The notes under the pieces are model-generated. The model was not told the origin of the DNA. It did no database searches and saw only the letters and a program-made list of their open reading frames with translations. From Podospora pseudocomata (Eukaryota > Ascomycota > Sordariomycetes > Sordariales > Podosporaceae), in contig NC_085888.1 of NCBI RefSeq assembly GCF_035222375.1, forward strand, positions 310,001 to 374,000: a DNA stretch of 64,000 bases. Direction: 5' to 3'. The translations under genes were made by a program, and so were the position numbers. This document shows, piece by piece, positions 9,825-21,766 of this stretch; position 1 is the first letter of the stretch; every line of letters begins with the position of its first letter.

Positions 9825-12470
9825 CTAGTCCGCCGTGCCAATCGTGTTCGTCCCGTCATCCATACCAAAACCTGTACCGCCAAAGTCGAAGTTGCCCACA
9901 CCGTCATCGCCGTTGGCGCCGTCGTGAAGGAATGAATCAAAGTCGAAATCGGTCAGAACGTCGTTAGACTGCGTGGGGTCGGCAAATCCAAGAGGGTATT
10001 CCTGACAAATCGTGTTAGCAGACCGAGGGGTGTGTGGAAGATCTAGGGGTCCCTACCATTGCGCCTGTATCCATGTACAAATTGTTGGGATCCTGATGTT
10101 GAGGGGCGGCCACTGGTGGCGCTTGGGGAGGAGGCTGTTGGACAGCTGGCTGGCCGTTGGGAACCACCGGACCAGCGTTGATGTTCTGGTTCTTTGCAAA
10201 GTTGGCCGGGTTCGACGGGGTGATGGGCGTCGCTGGTGTTGGCGCCTCCTGCGCATTCTCGTCGCCGGCAGGCGTGGCCGCCGTGTTGTTGAGGTTATTG
10301 TTCGTCTTCTTCTGTGCGGTCTTTTGTTTGTTAGCATCACGTCCGGCCAAAGGGAGGCACAAGTCTGGAATCCAGGAAATAGCGGCCTACCTTGGCCTTG
10401 GAATTCTTGGTTTCCTTCTTCTTCGGCGCAGGCTTATTGGCAGCCTGTGGGGTAGGGGGGGCGGCGGTGCTCACTTGGGGTGACGATGTGGCGTTGCGAG
10501 AGTTTGCAGCGTTCGCAGCAGCATTGGGCGCCGATGGGGGACCCATCGTCCGCTGCGCCTGAGTTGGTGTTCCTTGGATCTGAGGAGGAGGTCCTTGGCC
10601 GGGGATTTGTCCGTTAGGCCCGCCTGGAGCCCACTGCATTCCAGGACCCTGCATGGCCTGCCCCTGGCGCTGCGCCATCATTTGCTGGTGAGCCAGCTGC
10701 TGTTGGGGGTTGAACTGCGGGTTCGGGTGCGAGATTGGAGGGCGCATGCCGGCACCGTTCATCTGCATGTTCATAAACTGCGGGCCTCCGTTGGGAACCA
10801 TGTTGTTGCCATCCATAAAGTTCATGGCGTTCGGGGAGCTTCGGGACTGGACCGCTCCGTCGGGAAGGGGAGAGCCGCCCATGTTGGCAGCGTTGTTCAT
10901 CTGCTGGGCGCGCTTCATCTGCTCGGGGTTGGGGGAAGCACCGCTTCGGCCTCCTGGCGGGGAAGTGCCCTGCTGGAAGCCTTGGGCATTGGGTCCTGGG
11001 GGTCCGCCGGGGGGTCCGTCAGGGCGAGGCATGTTGTTGGTGCCAAGATCTTGCTCCTGGCGAGCCATCATCAGCCGTTTCTTATTCTGCTGCTCGAGCA
11101 GCATCAACTGCATCTGATAGTCCTGCAACGCATGGTTGCTACCGCCCGTCGCTTGCCCGTTGCCTTGGACGGGCCTCATGCCGGCGGCGCCCATGTCGTT
11201 GGGATTGTAGTATTGGTTCAGAGTTGGGGCGTCGGGACCTTGGGGTACCATCGGGGAGCCCTGGCCTTGTGGACCGACGGCGTTTGCCATGGGTTTGTTG
11301 GGCATCTGGTTGCCATGGTGCTGTTGGAGGTTAGCCGAGTACGTGGCAAGAGACTTTGCTTGTACGTGTGGAGAGGCAGAGATGAAGGCCTGGAGCTGGT
11401 CAGGATTCAGCTGCGTTGGGTTGATGCCATTCTGAAGCAGTAGTGCTCGTGCTGAATCGGGGCCGTTTCCTACCTGCTGCTGACCCGGCATGCCCTGCGG
11501 TCTCCCGTTCGGCATCATGACGCCCGCTTGGGGATTAAACGGGGCGCCGCCGTCAAGGCGCGGTCTCTTGGATGGGGATGGCGCATTCTCGGCCGACGCT
11601 GGCGATCCAGGCCTTACCCGGTTGCCTTCCATGTCGGAAGGGTCGCGTTGCATCTGGCCGGCGATCTTGTTCTGCTGGAGCATCTGCATCGTTTGAGGGC
11701 TATCGGGTTATGGATTAGCACGCTGTCCCGCAGTGGCAAGTCAAGATGGAAGAGAGGTGCAGAACATACTTTTGGTTGTTGGCCATGGCGGCCCTCTGGA
11801 GGTTGTTGCCCGGCTTCACACCCATGTTCATGGCGGCGCCATTTTGCATGCGCATCATGTGGTTCTGGTACTGCTGCTGATTGTACGCATCGGGACGCAT
11901 GTTGCGCAGCAGGTTTCGCTGTTCTTCTTGCTTCATGCGAGATTGTGCCTACATGATCGCGTTAGCCAAGCCCTGGGCAGAAGCCACATATCACCGTACC
12001 TGAGTATGTTGAACATATTGGTTCACAATCTGTCCTCCGGGTTGACCGGGAGTCTTTTGGTGCGAGAACATGGTCCAGAAGAGAGAGAACCAGTCAAACA
12101 AGAAGCAACTCTCGTTGACATGCACGGGCACGTTAGGCGCGGGCAGGTCGTCTGGTCGCTTATCGAGGAGGTCCTTCGAGTCTGTGTCCATGGGGTCGTC
12201 GCCGAGACCGTTGCTATGCCCCGGACTTTGCTTCTTGACGTTGATGTCGCTGTCGGCGTTGAGGACAGCACGGGCGCATTCCCACATGCCAGAGCGGATG
12301 AAATACTCGTAGATGTATGTGTTGAGCAGCGTCCTGTGCTGGTCAGAGCCATGGCGTTGGGCGACTTGGGGCGCGAGGCCGCCATTGTTCATCATGCCCA
12401 TGGGAGCGTTGACCGGGCCGCCCATGCCTGCCATGCCTGTCATGCCTGCCATGCCTGCCATGTTGTTCAT
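9825..12470 (-). CDS. som1: Som1/SomA/Flo8-like LisH transcriptional regulator
   Basis: Predicted nuclear regulator acting downstream of cAMP/PKA in adhesion, development and virulence-type programmes, by analogy to yeast Flo8, Aspergillus SomA and Magnaporthe SOM1. Minus-strand exons 12470-12000, 11948-11770, 11699-10391, 10320-10057 and 10001-9825 join in frame to 799 residues. The LisH domain spans about 45-75 (LLNTYIYEYFIRSGMWECAR). The rest is Gln/Met/Asn/Pro/Gly-rich and disordered, with a basic KRPRLDGG motif, a KPAPKKKETKNSKAK patch, and an acidic C-terminus (TDFDFDSFLHDG) that could be an activation domain. All four introns have GT-AG ends and CTAAC-type branches. The N-terminus is a run of Met-Ala/Gly units encoded by a 9-bp tandem repeat (CATGCCTGC on the plus strand). 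The upstream region is unusually long and empty, as expected for a master developmental regulator. Confidence 0.88.
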
Positions 12471-15400
12471 AGTTCAGGCGGGAGGGAGAGCAGACCTGGT
12501 GTCTGCTCGGGTCGGGTAGCGTGTTTTTCGCGTGGCTTGTGGTGACGTGAAGAAAATGAGGGTGCGATATCGCCGGGTGGATATGACTAGGTAGGTGACG
12601 GCTGCTGCGGGTGAAAGTGCAAGCGGTTGATCCGAGATGCAAATTGAATGTCTCGGTCGCCACCTGTGGCACGCGGTGCGCTTAGACCCGGCAGGCGGTG
12701 GGCGTCTCGGGGATTGAAGACGTGGGAGCGGAAGCCAGTTCGGAGGTGTTTCGGAAGCGGAGGAAGCAGACGAACTGCAGACGTGACACGGTCGGGGACA
12801 AGTGCTGCGACCTTAACGCAACGATCGCGATGGAGCGTCAGACCGTGACCGACAACAGACTCAGCCAGAGATCGGGGAGGGGAGGGGGCTGGGCCACAAA
12901 GAGGTTCTGGCAGCTGGTGGGCGCTGGAGGCTGTGGTGGTGGTGGTTGTGGTTGTGGAAGGGGTTGAAGGAGAAGAGGTTGGTTTGAGTTATGGGGTCAG
13001 GGTCGTTGGAGTCGCGCTGGTGGTGGTAGTGGTTCGGCGGCGGCGGTGCTGTTCTGGTGGTCGGCGCAAGGCAATTGTCGTCCTCAGTGGCTCACCCGCG
13101 ACTGCTGGGCCAATGCGGCTGGATGGGATATGTCGGCGCGGCGACACGGGGACCATCAAAGTGACATGGCTCGGGGGAAGGTAGATGTTGGAGGAATCGG
13201 CGAGCAGGGACCAGTGCGGTATGGGGTAAGGCAGCCGGAGAGGAAGAGAGGAGGATGGGGGATGGGGGTTGGGAATTTTGAATTTTCGGCGTCGCTTGAG
13301 CGCAATGGGGGGGGAGAGCACAAGAGCAAGCAAGGTGATTGGGGATGGTCCTGTCACACTCTCCTGGGACGAAGCCTCTGCACTGCGCAGTTTCTAGCAC
13401 GCCCTGGCCTGGCTGCCCGCGTATTTTTTATACCAGACATCACGGCTGCCTTGGCATTCGGGCGAATGAGGCACTCATGCATCATGGTCAGGCAGCTATT
13501 GCAGTAACGAGGCCTTGGCCCTCGATTAGCCTCTCTCACCTGTCGTCAATCATCAAAGATTCCAATTCTCTTCCAGGTTGTTGGTCATGGTTGGCCCCAG
13601 CACCCAGCAGAGCAGTTGGAAAATGCAGCTTTGGGCAGCCTCATAACGCATCGGCCAACGGCCAGTCTGGATGAGCTTCAATGTAAACTAACTGCCGTTG
13701 GCTACCCTCCTCCGAAAGGGTTGGTGAACAGGAGCGTTGACAATGGCAGTAGCGAGCAGAGACAATGGCATCACACGGGGAAGGGCTGGAAGTTCGTCGG
13801 CAGCCAGCGCCGAAAAAACCTCCTGACATCAGCGGGATCACGGCACGCAATATCGGTGCCACGTTTGGCAGGGATTTGTCAGGTCCTGGTTGGCAGCAAT
13901 CATTGTTGGGCATCTTTGGTTGTGCTGCCTCGCTGTCGCTGCCATCACCACAGTCCGTGGACCCCTTGGCCACGGCAGGTTGATTTAAGCTTCAGCGGGC
14001 GCCAGATCCACGCTAAATTAAAATCGATTCTTGAAGGATGCAGTTATGCAGATGAAAATCATCGAGACGGCCCGTTGCAGCTGGCGTGTCGATCCCGATC
14101 CCGTGACTTGTTGTCCTTTTCCTCTTTCCACTTGGCATTGATTTGAACATCTGACAGCGGCCGGCCCAGCGCCTTCATCGGCCGTCGGCAGCGTCTCCCT
14201 TTCAGTTGCAGACCTGAAGAATCATCAGGGTCGTCACAAGGGGGCGTCCATGGCAAGCTGTACCTTGCATTAGCCCACTGCTGTGGTTGACCGCTCCCCA
14301 CGGCCTGGGTCAGCCCAGAGCGTGTGCATTTTCCAGCTTGGTTTACGGAGTACATATATGAACCATCTTTCCACTCCCGGGAATCAGTCCATGACCCATC
14401 CGGCACTTCACTTCTTTGGGGGGGGAGAGTAACAAGCAGGCAATGCCCGCCTGGCAAATGGCAAAAATGCGGGGGAATTTCCATCTCTCCCGCTGTGATC
14501 GACAACGCCATGGATAGAGAAAACCTGGGGAAACCTCCGCCACAGCATCATCCTGTGGTGTGACTATTTGAAACGACATTCTTTGCTAGAGGAATATTAT
14601 CGAACTCGCAAACTTTTACCTCAAAATCACCAAACCGGTGGGCGCAGTCAGGTGAAAAAAATCACGGGGTCCAAAATTACCTGTGCTTTGCTTATCTCTG
14701 GGACTGATAAGGCGGCTTATGGGTGCCCATGCAATTAACGGGTCTCTCACTCCACCTTGATGCATAATCAAGGTCTCTCTCACAACCTACCTATACCAAG
14801 GCAGGCCGCCTCAGACATCTGGAAAAAGAAGTATTCGTTTCATACTTTAGATATGATGCAGCTATTGAACCGCAGAAAGTGGCAAGAACCGCATGCCAAC
14901 CTGGCACCCAACATTCGGATCACCAGTGTTTCAGCTCCCCCCAGTGGCCTCTGTCGACATACTGCGGCCCCAATGCAATGCGGAATCTCTCAAAATTTAT
15001 GTTCTGATCTTCAGGAACAGCAAAAGTTCCTCCAATCGACCAGTCACAATCCAAGAGATAATTACATCGCAGATTTTGTCTCCGAGGCCAATGACCCCTG
15101 ACCCCTGGAGCCCGTCTTCCGTCCGTCTTGCCGGCGAACCACTCGTATCCTCCGCCACATAGTGACACAGACACCTGCAATATTATATCATCAACTGAGT
15201 CTGGTGGGTATAGCACCTATCTTTGGCTTTCAGTGCCTCCCACTTCTTAAGCTCGGCAGCATTGACTCTTCAGACCGCGGCACTTTGTTCTCTCACAGAG
15301 CAGCTAGCCAGATGTTCAAGATCATCCAAGAGGCTAAATGTAGGTAGCCGGGCCTGCAAGGTGTAAGGGAGAGTGGCAAGAGAAATACATGGTCTCCAAG

Positions 15401-15715
15401 CATCGCATCATCTCTCGATGAGGTAACTTGCACTTATTAAGTTCAGCCCCTTGAAGCTCTCATGGCCGACTTTGCTTCACCAGTCATAGCATACCCGTTT
15501 CTCACGACTTTCTCTTACACCTTCAGTATGTCTGATCCATAGTGGCAGACAAGAATACTGACATGGAACTTGAAGAAGGAAGAAAAGGTATTTTCTGTAG
15601 CACTTGGCCTTTGCTGTTTGCTACCAACCCCCACCCACCCATACTCGCCCTCATCCAACCTCTCAACTCACTAGGTAGCTGCCAGATGACCCAGCTGCTC
15701 TTTGACTTCACATTT
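12471..15715. other. Long gene-poor region upstream of the Som1-like gene
   Basis: More than 3 kb without a supportable gene. The part next to 12471 is G/T-rich on the plus strand, that is C/A-rich on the coding strand of the Som1-like gene, consistent with a long promoter and leader. Many short open frames exist on both strands, but none has recognisable motifs, splice structure or codon bias. I see no repeats with target duplications here. Confidence 0.5.
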
Positions 15716-16216
15716 TCAACGCTTTCCACTTCTCCGCTTCCGCCTCGTGATGTACGAAAACGTCGCATACGAACCGCACATAAACTGAGAGCATCGCACT
15801 ACACAGTTGCGGTAAGAATTGTTAGTCCACTGATAGCTTCGAGTAACAGGAGTGCATGATATTCTTGGCTCTTGCCATCTCTTGATCGGCTCCCCCGTCT
15901 TTTCTTGAATCCAGCCTTTTTGTGACGCCCAGACGTCGAGGTCCTCCACCTCGTCAAGCTCTCGTGCCCACTCCAGTATCGTGCTTCGATATTTCTCCTT
16001 TTGATCGAGATGATACTCGATCATAGCGTCGCTGAGGCTGTTGAACTGGGTTTGCGTGAGTGTCGTGTATGGTTCGCCTTGAATCTTGCGGAGGAATTGT
16101 ACTGGGGGTTTGTTGGTTAATGTGAAGGTTTTGTTTTGGGGTGTTGGATAAAGGAGTGATCGTTTGGATTCAAGTTCAAGGAGGGAATAGATTGAAAAAG
16201 CAATAAAAAATCTTTT
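15716..16216 (-). CDS. Unrecognised ORF, possible exon of an unknown gene
   Basis: An open frame of 166 codons starts right after an acceptor-like CTAACAG on the minus strand and ends at a stop at 15716. It contains charged, helical, gene-like text (LRKIQGEPYTTLTQTQFNSL, then EWARELDEVEDLDVWASQKG, then EKTGEPIKRWQEPRI) and then degenerates into less protein-like sequence after about residue 110, where an unseen intron may begin. The only internal ATG is near 16024. No upstream exon with a convincing start was found. I do not recognise the family; it may be the tail of a small gene or a relic like the thioesterase fragment 540 bp away. Confidence 0.3.
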   Translation of the reverse strand, partial: KRFFIAFSIYSLLELESKRSLLYPTPQNKTFTLTNKPPVQFLRKIQGEPYTTLTQTQFNSLSDAMIEYHLDQKEKYRSTILEWARELDEVEDLDVWASQKGWIQEKTGEPIKRWQEPRISCTPVTRSYQWTNNSYRNCVVRCSQFMCGSYATFSYITRRKRRSGKR

Positions 16217-16759
16217 CTGTTAGGAAAAAGGATGGTGAGTACTGCGACGAGATAAAGGGTGATAAGTGTTCGGCTGATTCATTTAATCTCCATTGTTTCC
16301 GGCCGTAGACTATGAGCTGGAACAGGTATTCTTTTAGCTGAAATTATGCGCCAAAGTTGCTTCTCAATGCGTGGCTTCATACTATTGTATAGAAAGCCTT
16401 CTTTTGTAGCCAGCAGTTCATCGGTCACAGGACAAGACTGTGTTCAAAACCTGCAAGCTCCATACATTTTGCAGTTCATTGGCTGCCAGTGAGATAAGGT
16501 ATTTGACTTAACACTACATGTGATTTCTGCGTAGGTGGCTACAAAGCCGCCGTTCAAAAATAAGGTTTCAGACAGGCGCCTGACCAACACAACAACTAAG
16601 ATAAGGTACCTACCTACCTTATATAACGTACCTACCCTCAGGTAACATTACCTGACTTTGCACACGTCGAGATTCTGATCCCCAAACTTCCGGAAAAATC
16701 ATCAACTTTGCTCACAAATTCTTAGTACAGCAAAATGTTGTCGTCAACTTATATTGTAG

Positions 16760-17330
16760 GCCCTGGAGAATCTGCAAGAACGAAACGGCCTGCAGGTGTC
16801 AGGCATACAATCGAGTGTTGATCTCATCCTCGAGACTGTCAAGCATGAGGAAAAGCTTCTGCCCAGACACAAAATATTTCTAGGTGGGATAAGCCAGGGG
16901 TTTGCTATGTATGTTCGTTCCTAGGTGTCCGCTTCTCTGTCTCTCATGCAGTATTGCTGATGGGAGAGGAGGTTTTGCCGGCCTCTATGGGTTTTGCAGC
17001 CGGTTCCCGCTGGTGGATGAAGCCGCATCCGCAGCCCGCCAACAATCGGATCTCATCGGACGGTTTACCATCCTGCAACACCCCTCTATTCAAGCGAAGG
17101 GAAAAGACCTACCAGCACCGGTAACACAGCTCGCCTCAACGCCCATTTTGCTTGAACACAGTCAGGACGACGCCGTCATAGCCATAAAGAACGGCACACG
17201 AATGTGGGATACTTTGAAGAAATTTGGGTTTCTTGATGTTGAATGGCATGAATATGGTGATGGGGGACATTGGATAAATGGGCCTCGGGGAGTTGACGAT
17301 CTTGTTGCTTTTTTTTACGCAGAGCTATAA
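16760..17330 (+). pseudogene. 5'-truncated acyl-protein thioesterase/carboxylesterase-like relic
   Basis: Two segments, 16760-16908 and 16952-17330, join across a GTATGT...CAG intron into the C-terminal half of an Abhydrolase_2 family serine hydrolase. Visible are LENLQERNGLQVSGIQSSV, the nucleophile elbow GGISQG, the Asp region (ILLEHSQDDAVIAIKNG) and the catalytic His (EYGDGGHWIN). The family normally carries about 100 further residues before this, including the LHGRG-type oxyanion loop. Upstream of 16760 there is a stop in frame and no coding text. The stretch after the Ser elbow is also several residues shorter than usual. The simplest reading is a broken copy whose 5' part was lost. An alternative is a gene with unusual, unseen 5' exons. 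Confidence 0.65.
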
Positions 17331-17975
17331 GCGAGTCAGTTACCTCACCTGCCCGGTAACATGGCTTCTCTCTCCAACATAGTCAACAGGCCTTGAAGAA
17401 TAGTCGGTATGCATTTAAAAATAATTCATAGAGTCTTTGAATACTAGGAAAAGGTCCTGGAGCGTTTATTATAGGTCTCAAAGAATGGTCGAGAGGCGTG
17501 TTTGACTAACTATCGATCGTTTGGCCCTTGAATTTTTGTCGCAGCCTCTATCTTTCTGTCGAAAGCGTGAGGGGTACGGCTTTAGCAATCCCACATTTAA
17601 CAGGCTGACCAGGGTTTTCTCCGTGCCGGGACTGGCTGTAGGTGCAGAAAAGTTTTGGCACTTTGGTGGCGACAGATCGGGTTGCCAGAGGAAACCAGAC
17701 CAGCCTCTCCAGGCGCTGCCACCGAAAAAATTGTTAGACTTCTGGGACCGGAAAGGATGACGAATGCAAGGACGCCACACGACGAAGGATCTTTTCACCA
17801 TCATAGGCATCACCACGAATGTAAAATTAAACCTCATTTTCCGAAAACTATATCCCAGCTAGAATCGAAAGCCCCCTTCTCCCCATCCATCACCCCTTTT
17901 ATCATCCAGGGCAAGCCATCACTGCCCACTGGAACCCATCATGATGTCATCCCATCATATCTCCTCTCTGACCCT
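17331..17975. other. Intergenic, nothing recognised
   Basis: Gene-free stretch between the thioesterase relic and the stop of the minus-strand NTF2-like gene. The right-hand part is probably 3' untranslated sequence of that gene. Confidence 0.5.
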
Positions 17976-19289
17976 CTAAGGCCCCGTAGGAAATTCACAG
18001 CTTCCCCCAATATTCTGCAAATAAGCGATGTTGTTAAACTCGACATCGAGCCCCCCAATCTTCCAGATGTAGTCATTCTGCCCCTTGACATGCTCCGACT
18101 CGGTATCCTCCAACTCGCCCACGGTCTTGAGAATGGCAATACCCCTGACAGGCTTGGCCTGAACATGGGGCACGGCAAAAGTAGCAGTCCAGATTAGGGT
18201 GATCTCAGCGCTATCCCACAGTCAGTAACTGTATCTGAATCACATAACAAAGGGTACATACCAGTCAACAATCTTGTGGGTGATGATCAAGGGGAGGTTA
18301 TCAGGCATGACATGCTGGTGCTCAATGAACGCCTCCTTGCTAGGGAAGGTGACGGTTCCCAAGGGGATGCCAGCGAGGGAGTTGATCGAGTCGGAGGTGT
18401 CGTAGAAGTTGTCGGAGAGGTAGTAGGCGTCCTCGTCGTTCCACTTGGAGATCATGCGGACGTAGGCGTCGATGATGACCTCGGCGGCTTGGTCGGAGAG
18501 GCAGCTCTCGGCTTGGCCGGCGGCGGGGAAGCGGATGGGGACGCTGCCGTTGATGGGGCGGGTGATGACGGGGATGGGGGTTTCGGGGGTGACGGGGGTG
18601 GCGGGGAGGATGGTGATCGAGCTGTCAGCGGTGCCGTCAGTGTCATCGTTCAGGTCGGTGCCGTCAGCGAGATCAGTGCCATCGGTGAGGCCAGTACCTT
18701 CGGTGCCATCAGTGCTGTCGCCGCCAGTAAGATCAGGAACGGTGATGGTTGAGTCATCGTCATCGTCACCGTCAGGGTTGCCGCCGGTGAAGTCGGGAAA
18801 GGTGATGGTAGCATCATCGTCACCATCGGGGTTGCCGCCGCCGGGGAGGGCGGGAAGGGTTACTGGACCACCGTTGTCGCCACCAGGGATGTTAGGGAGA
18901 GCAACTGGGGTGTTGGGTCCATTGCCGGTGCCGTCGTCCGTCCCGTTGTCACCGCCATCACCACCATCATTGCCGCCATCACCACCGTCGTTACCAGCGT
19001 CACCACCGTCGTCACCGCCATCATCGCCATCGCCTTCGCCACCGTCTGTGACATCTGGAACCGTGGCTGGGACATCGACAGTAGGGACGTCGGTGGGAGT
19101 GGCCGCACCGTTCGTGGTGAAGGAAACCCGGTCGTTCCAAGGATCGGGGATCCATCCCTGAGAGTCGGAGTTTGGACCCCTCAAAGTATCTACCAGGTCG
19201 TCAAAGACTGGTTGGCGTTGTCTGATAGGTCTCAGGGTAGCCGCCGCTGACAACCCTGTGAGGGTGAGGAGAGGGATGAAGGAGCGCAT
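17976..19289 (-). CDS. Secreted NTF2-like domain protein with Asp/Gly-rich linker
   Basis: Predicted secreted protein of unknown function. Exons 19289-18262 and 18210-17976 join in phase to 420 residues. It starts with a signal peptide (MRSFIPLLTLTGLSAAATL). Then comes a long low-complexity linker made of GDDGG, NDGGDGG and TDGTDL-like units, about residues 75-240, and a C-terminal domain of about 150 residues (EVIIDAYVRMISKWNDEDAYY, later GSCEFP) that fits the NTF2-like fold of a family common in fungal secretomes. The conserved Cys pair (near the linker end, CLSD, and near the C-terminus, SCEF) probably forms a disulfide. The intron has a GTATGT donor and a CTGAC branch. The linker is encoded by degenerate 9-bp repeats. 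The start follows the only signal-peptide-like ATG; frame-open sequence upstream lacks protein character. Confidence 0.8.
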
Positions 19290-20572
19290 GTTGACCGACT
19301 CTGAGCTGTTGTGTGTTGTAAGAGAGTGTGGGTAGAAAAAGCGTGAGTGTGATGATGAAATAAGGAATGAGAAGGACAACGGCCCGAGAGAAGTGACCCT
19401 TTTTATTCTTGTTGTCCCTTCACTCAAACTTGAAATTTCCTAGCCGATTTCCCCCTGATCGACATCAGGACTTCCCCACAGGAACCCTACTGCGGGTTGA
19501 GACCGTCGGATATGGGCATGTCTCTCGCGTGAGGACTTCATCTGTGAATGCATGCGACCTGTCAATCGCCTGGAAGCCATACAGCCGCACTGGTGATCAT
19601 CATTCATCATCTCAACGGCGTCAGTGAAGGTTTGCTTGTGATGATGATAGTCTGGCTGATGGCGGGGGCTCGCTGAAAGCAATGTTATTAATGTTGAAAG
19701 GGAGATGGCGTGTATACGAGCATGGAGCTGCCCTTGAATTCCATTGAACGCAACGAATTCCTGGCACTCTCCTCTTGGGATGTGAGGAATGCTTGATACA
19801 AGGCGTGACGCGGCACATTGCCGTACAGGACCAGCTTTCTCCCGGCAGTGCTAGGTAGGCTTGCCGGATGGGCATCATCCACTTGCCGTGTCACGGACAC
19901 TGGGGGTCGCCAGGTAATTGTGAGCATCGGTCTCTGCATGTGCCTGCATTGCGCCGTGGGCCGCCCGACGGGACAACGGTGATGTCTCAGCGCACAGGCT
20001 CGAGGGGAGAATCCTGTTGGGCCGACAAAGACTGTCGTACATGTGTGGGTGGGAGCTTTGACAGCCAGCGGAGCGTTTCGTCCTCGAAATTGTCGTCGAC
20101 AAAGGTGAGGTCGTGTTTCTCATGGGAAATGTATCCCGTCGTGCGTTGCCATTCCGGGTTTCTTAACAGTAATTGACTTGGCGAATCCGATGTATCGGTT
20201 TAGTGTGGTTCCTGGCATGAATTAGAGTCGCAGTCAGATAGCAAGGTGTTTGATGATTGAATCAAGCATTGGCCCAAGGCGGCAATCGCAACATCGGACC
20301 GTCCCGGCAGCGTCGTTTGTCGATCTGATGCGCGTGTGTGCTGGATGGGTCAGGGGTAAAGATCTGAAGACTCAAGCCAGCCCGCCTCTGTCATCGCTTT
20401 GACGTCCGAAAGGCTGCTGGTTTCATTGTTCGTGGGACGGAACTGCCATGTGAAAGTTCTCTCAATTATTTTGATCTCGGCCCTTTCTACCCCGTCAACT
20501 CCACTCATGATCGCCCAAGCTCCGACCCAATCCTTTTCTGAATCAAGCCACTGTCAGTGTGTCCCCGTGCAG
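19290..20572. other. Intergenic, promoter side of NTF2-like gene
   Basis: The stretch next to 19290 is the likely promoter and leader of the NTF2-like gene. The stretch near 20572 is the 3' side of the glycosyltransferase gene. No reading frame on either strand shows protein features. Confidence 0.5.
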
Positions 20573-21766
20573 TCACCCCTCTGGTGGATCGATCGAATAG
20601 CCACAAACACGCTGACGTCTCTCATGAAAATCCCGATAGATCCCGTTCCAAATGTCCCTCTCGACGCACGACTCCACGCCGTCCTTGTCGCGACATTTCG
20701 GCTCGAGCCTCTGCCGCAAGTCCTCAGCCGCCCCCAGCCATGGCTTTGGTAGCGGCCAATCCGAAAAGTGCAAGTATTTCGCCTCGTTAAACACCTCGAT
20801 CGGGTCCCACTCCTCGCGATCACTCCCCAAGTATTTGGCATGCTCGCCATCCTCCCAACGAAACACCTGCGTCAGCAGAGCATACCGTCTGTGTGGGATC
20901 ACCATGGCACTATCCTGGTACAACGTGTTGAGGATCTCCATGTCATACTCGTCCTCACCGCCCTTGTTTGTGGCGTCCAACACTCTCTCAAACTCTTCCG
21001 CACTTGGCTCGACAAGCAGGATATGGGACGCTAGCTTCTTTTCCTCGGGATACAGCCAATATGCCCGTGGCATCGCGACTGGAGACGGCGGAAGGGTGAA
21101 CAGCTCGTCTACAGACCCCAACAACACAGCATCCGAGTCCAGCGATAGAACCCTAGAATACTGTGTTTGGTTGAAGGCCAGAAGTTTGGTGAAGGACTCG
21201 GCCCATGTGGCTGGAAATGCAGTCAGTTAACGTTTGAACAAGGGGTCTCTTGTCGAGCGCGACAACATACAGTCCGCCGTGGCTCTATGCTGCACCGATA
21301 CCGGTACCAACTTGACGTTGAAGTCATCCCTCGCCTTGTTCAGCAGCTCGATATCATGACGCTTCCCGCCTTTCCCCCTCCCTGCAGCTTCAGAAACCTC
21401 AAGGTTGAACATCCCCTCCGGGTACATCATCACACGATCCGCCTTGCTGCCATGCTGATGCAGCTGCCCGAAGAGCATGACCGAGTTGCAGAGGTAGTGA
21501 CTGTTGGTTACGTATTGAAGATAGGCGAACTTGGACCAGTCGACCTCATCTTCACGAACCTCCTTCGGCCCCTGTTCGTCTGGAGCTGCGACCGAGTTTG
21601 GCGGTGGCTGTTGCCCGGCGTTCCATTCCGCTGCCGCCCCCCTCTGGCGCGCAAGGAACAGCAGCAGGGCGCAAGTCAGCGTGAAGGCGACCCAAACCCG
21701 CGCCCGCCGAGGAGAAAACAGGTCGCTGATGCTGGGGCCCATGGTTGGGGATTTGGTTACAATCAT
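20573..21766 (-). CDS. GT8-family glycosyltransferase, Gnt1-like, type II membrane protein
   Basis: Likely Golgi enzyme that transfers a sugar, by homology to yeast Gnt1 (alpha-1,2-N-acetylglucosaminyltransferase) and other fungal GT8 proteins. Exons 21766-21271 and 21210-20573 give 377 residues. A short cytosolic tail is followed by one membrane anchor (ARVWVAFTLTCALLLFLA), a stem, and the catalytic domain with AFNQTQYSRVLSLDSDAVLL, where DSD is the metal/nucleotide-sugar motif. A C-terminal half follows with YDMEILNTLYQDSAMVIPHR and HFSDWPLPKPW. The intron has a GTATGT donor, a CTGAC branch and a CAG acceptor. The start is either the ATG at 21766 or the one at 21742 (MGPSISD); both precede the anchor. 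The upstream open frame begins with GTG only. Confidence 0.88.

Noticed and set aside
10574-11443. 289-codon frame opposite the Som1-like gene
   Set aside because: Mirror of a low-complexity coding exon with strong splice support on the other strand.
14920-15216. Minus-strand frame with SVSLCGGGYEWFAG text
   Set aside because: Looks partly protein-like but has no domain, splice continuation or conserved context.
18472-19161. 229-codon Ser/Pro/Val frame opposite the NTF2-like gene
   Set aside because: Produced by the 9-bp repeat that codes the Asp/Gly linker on the minus strand.
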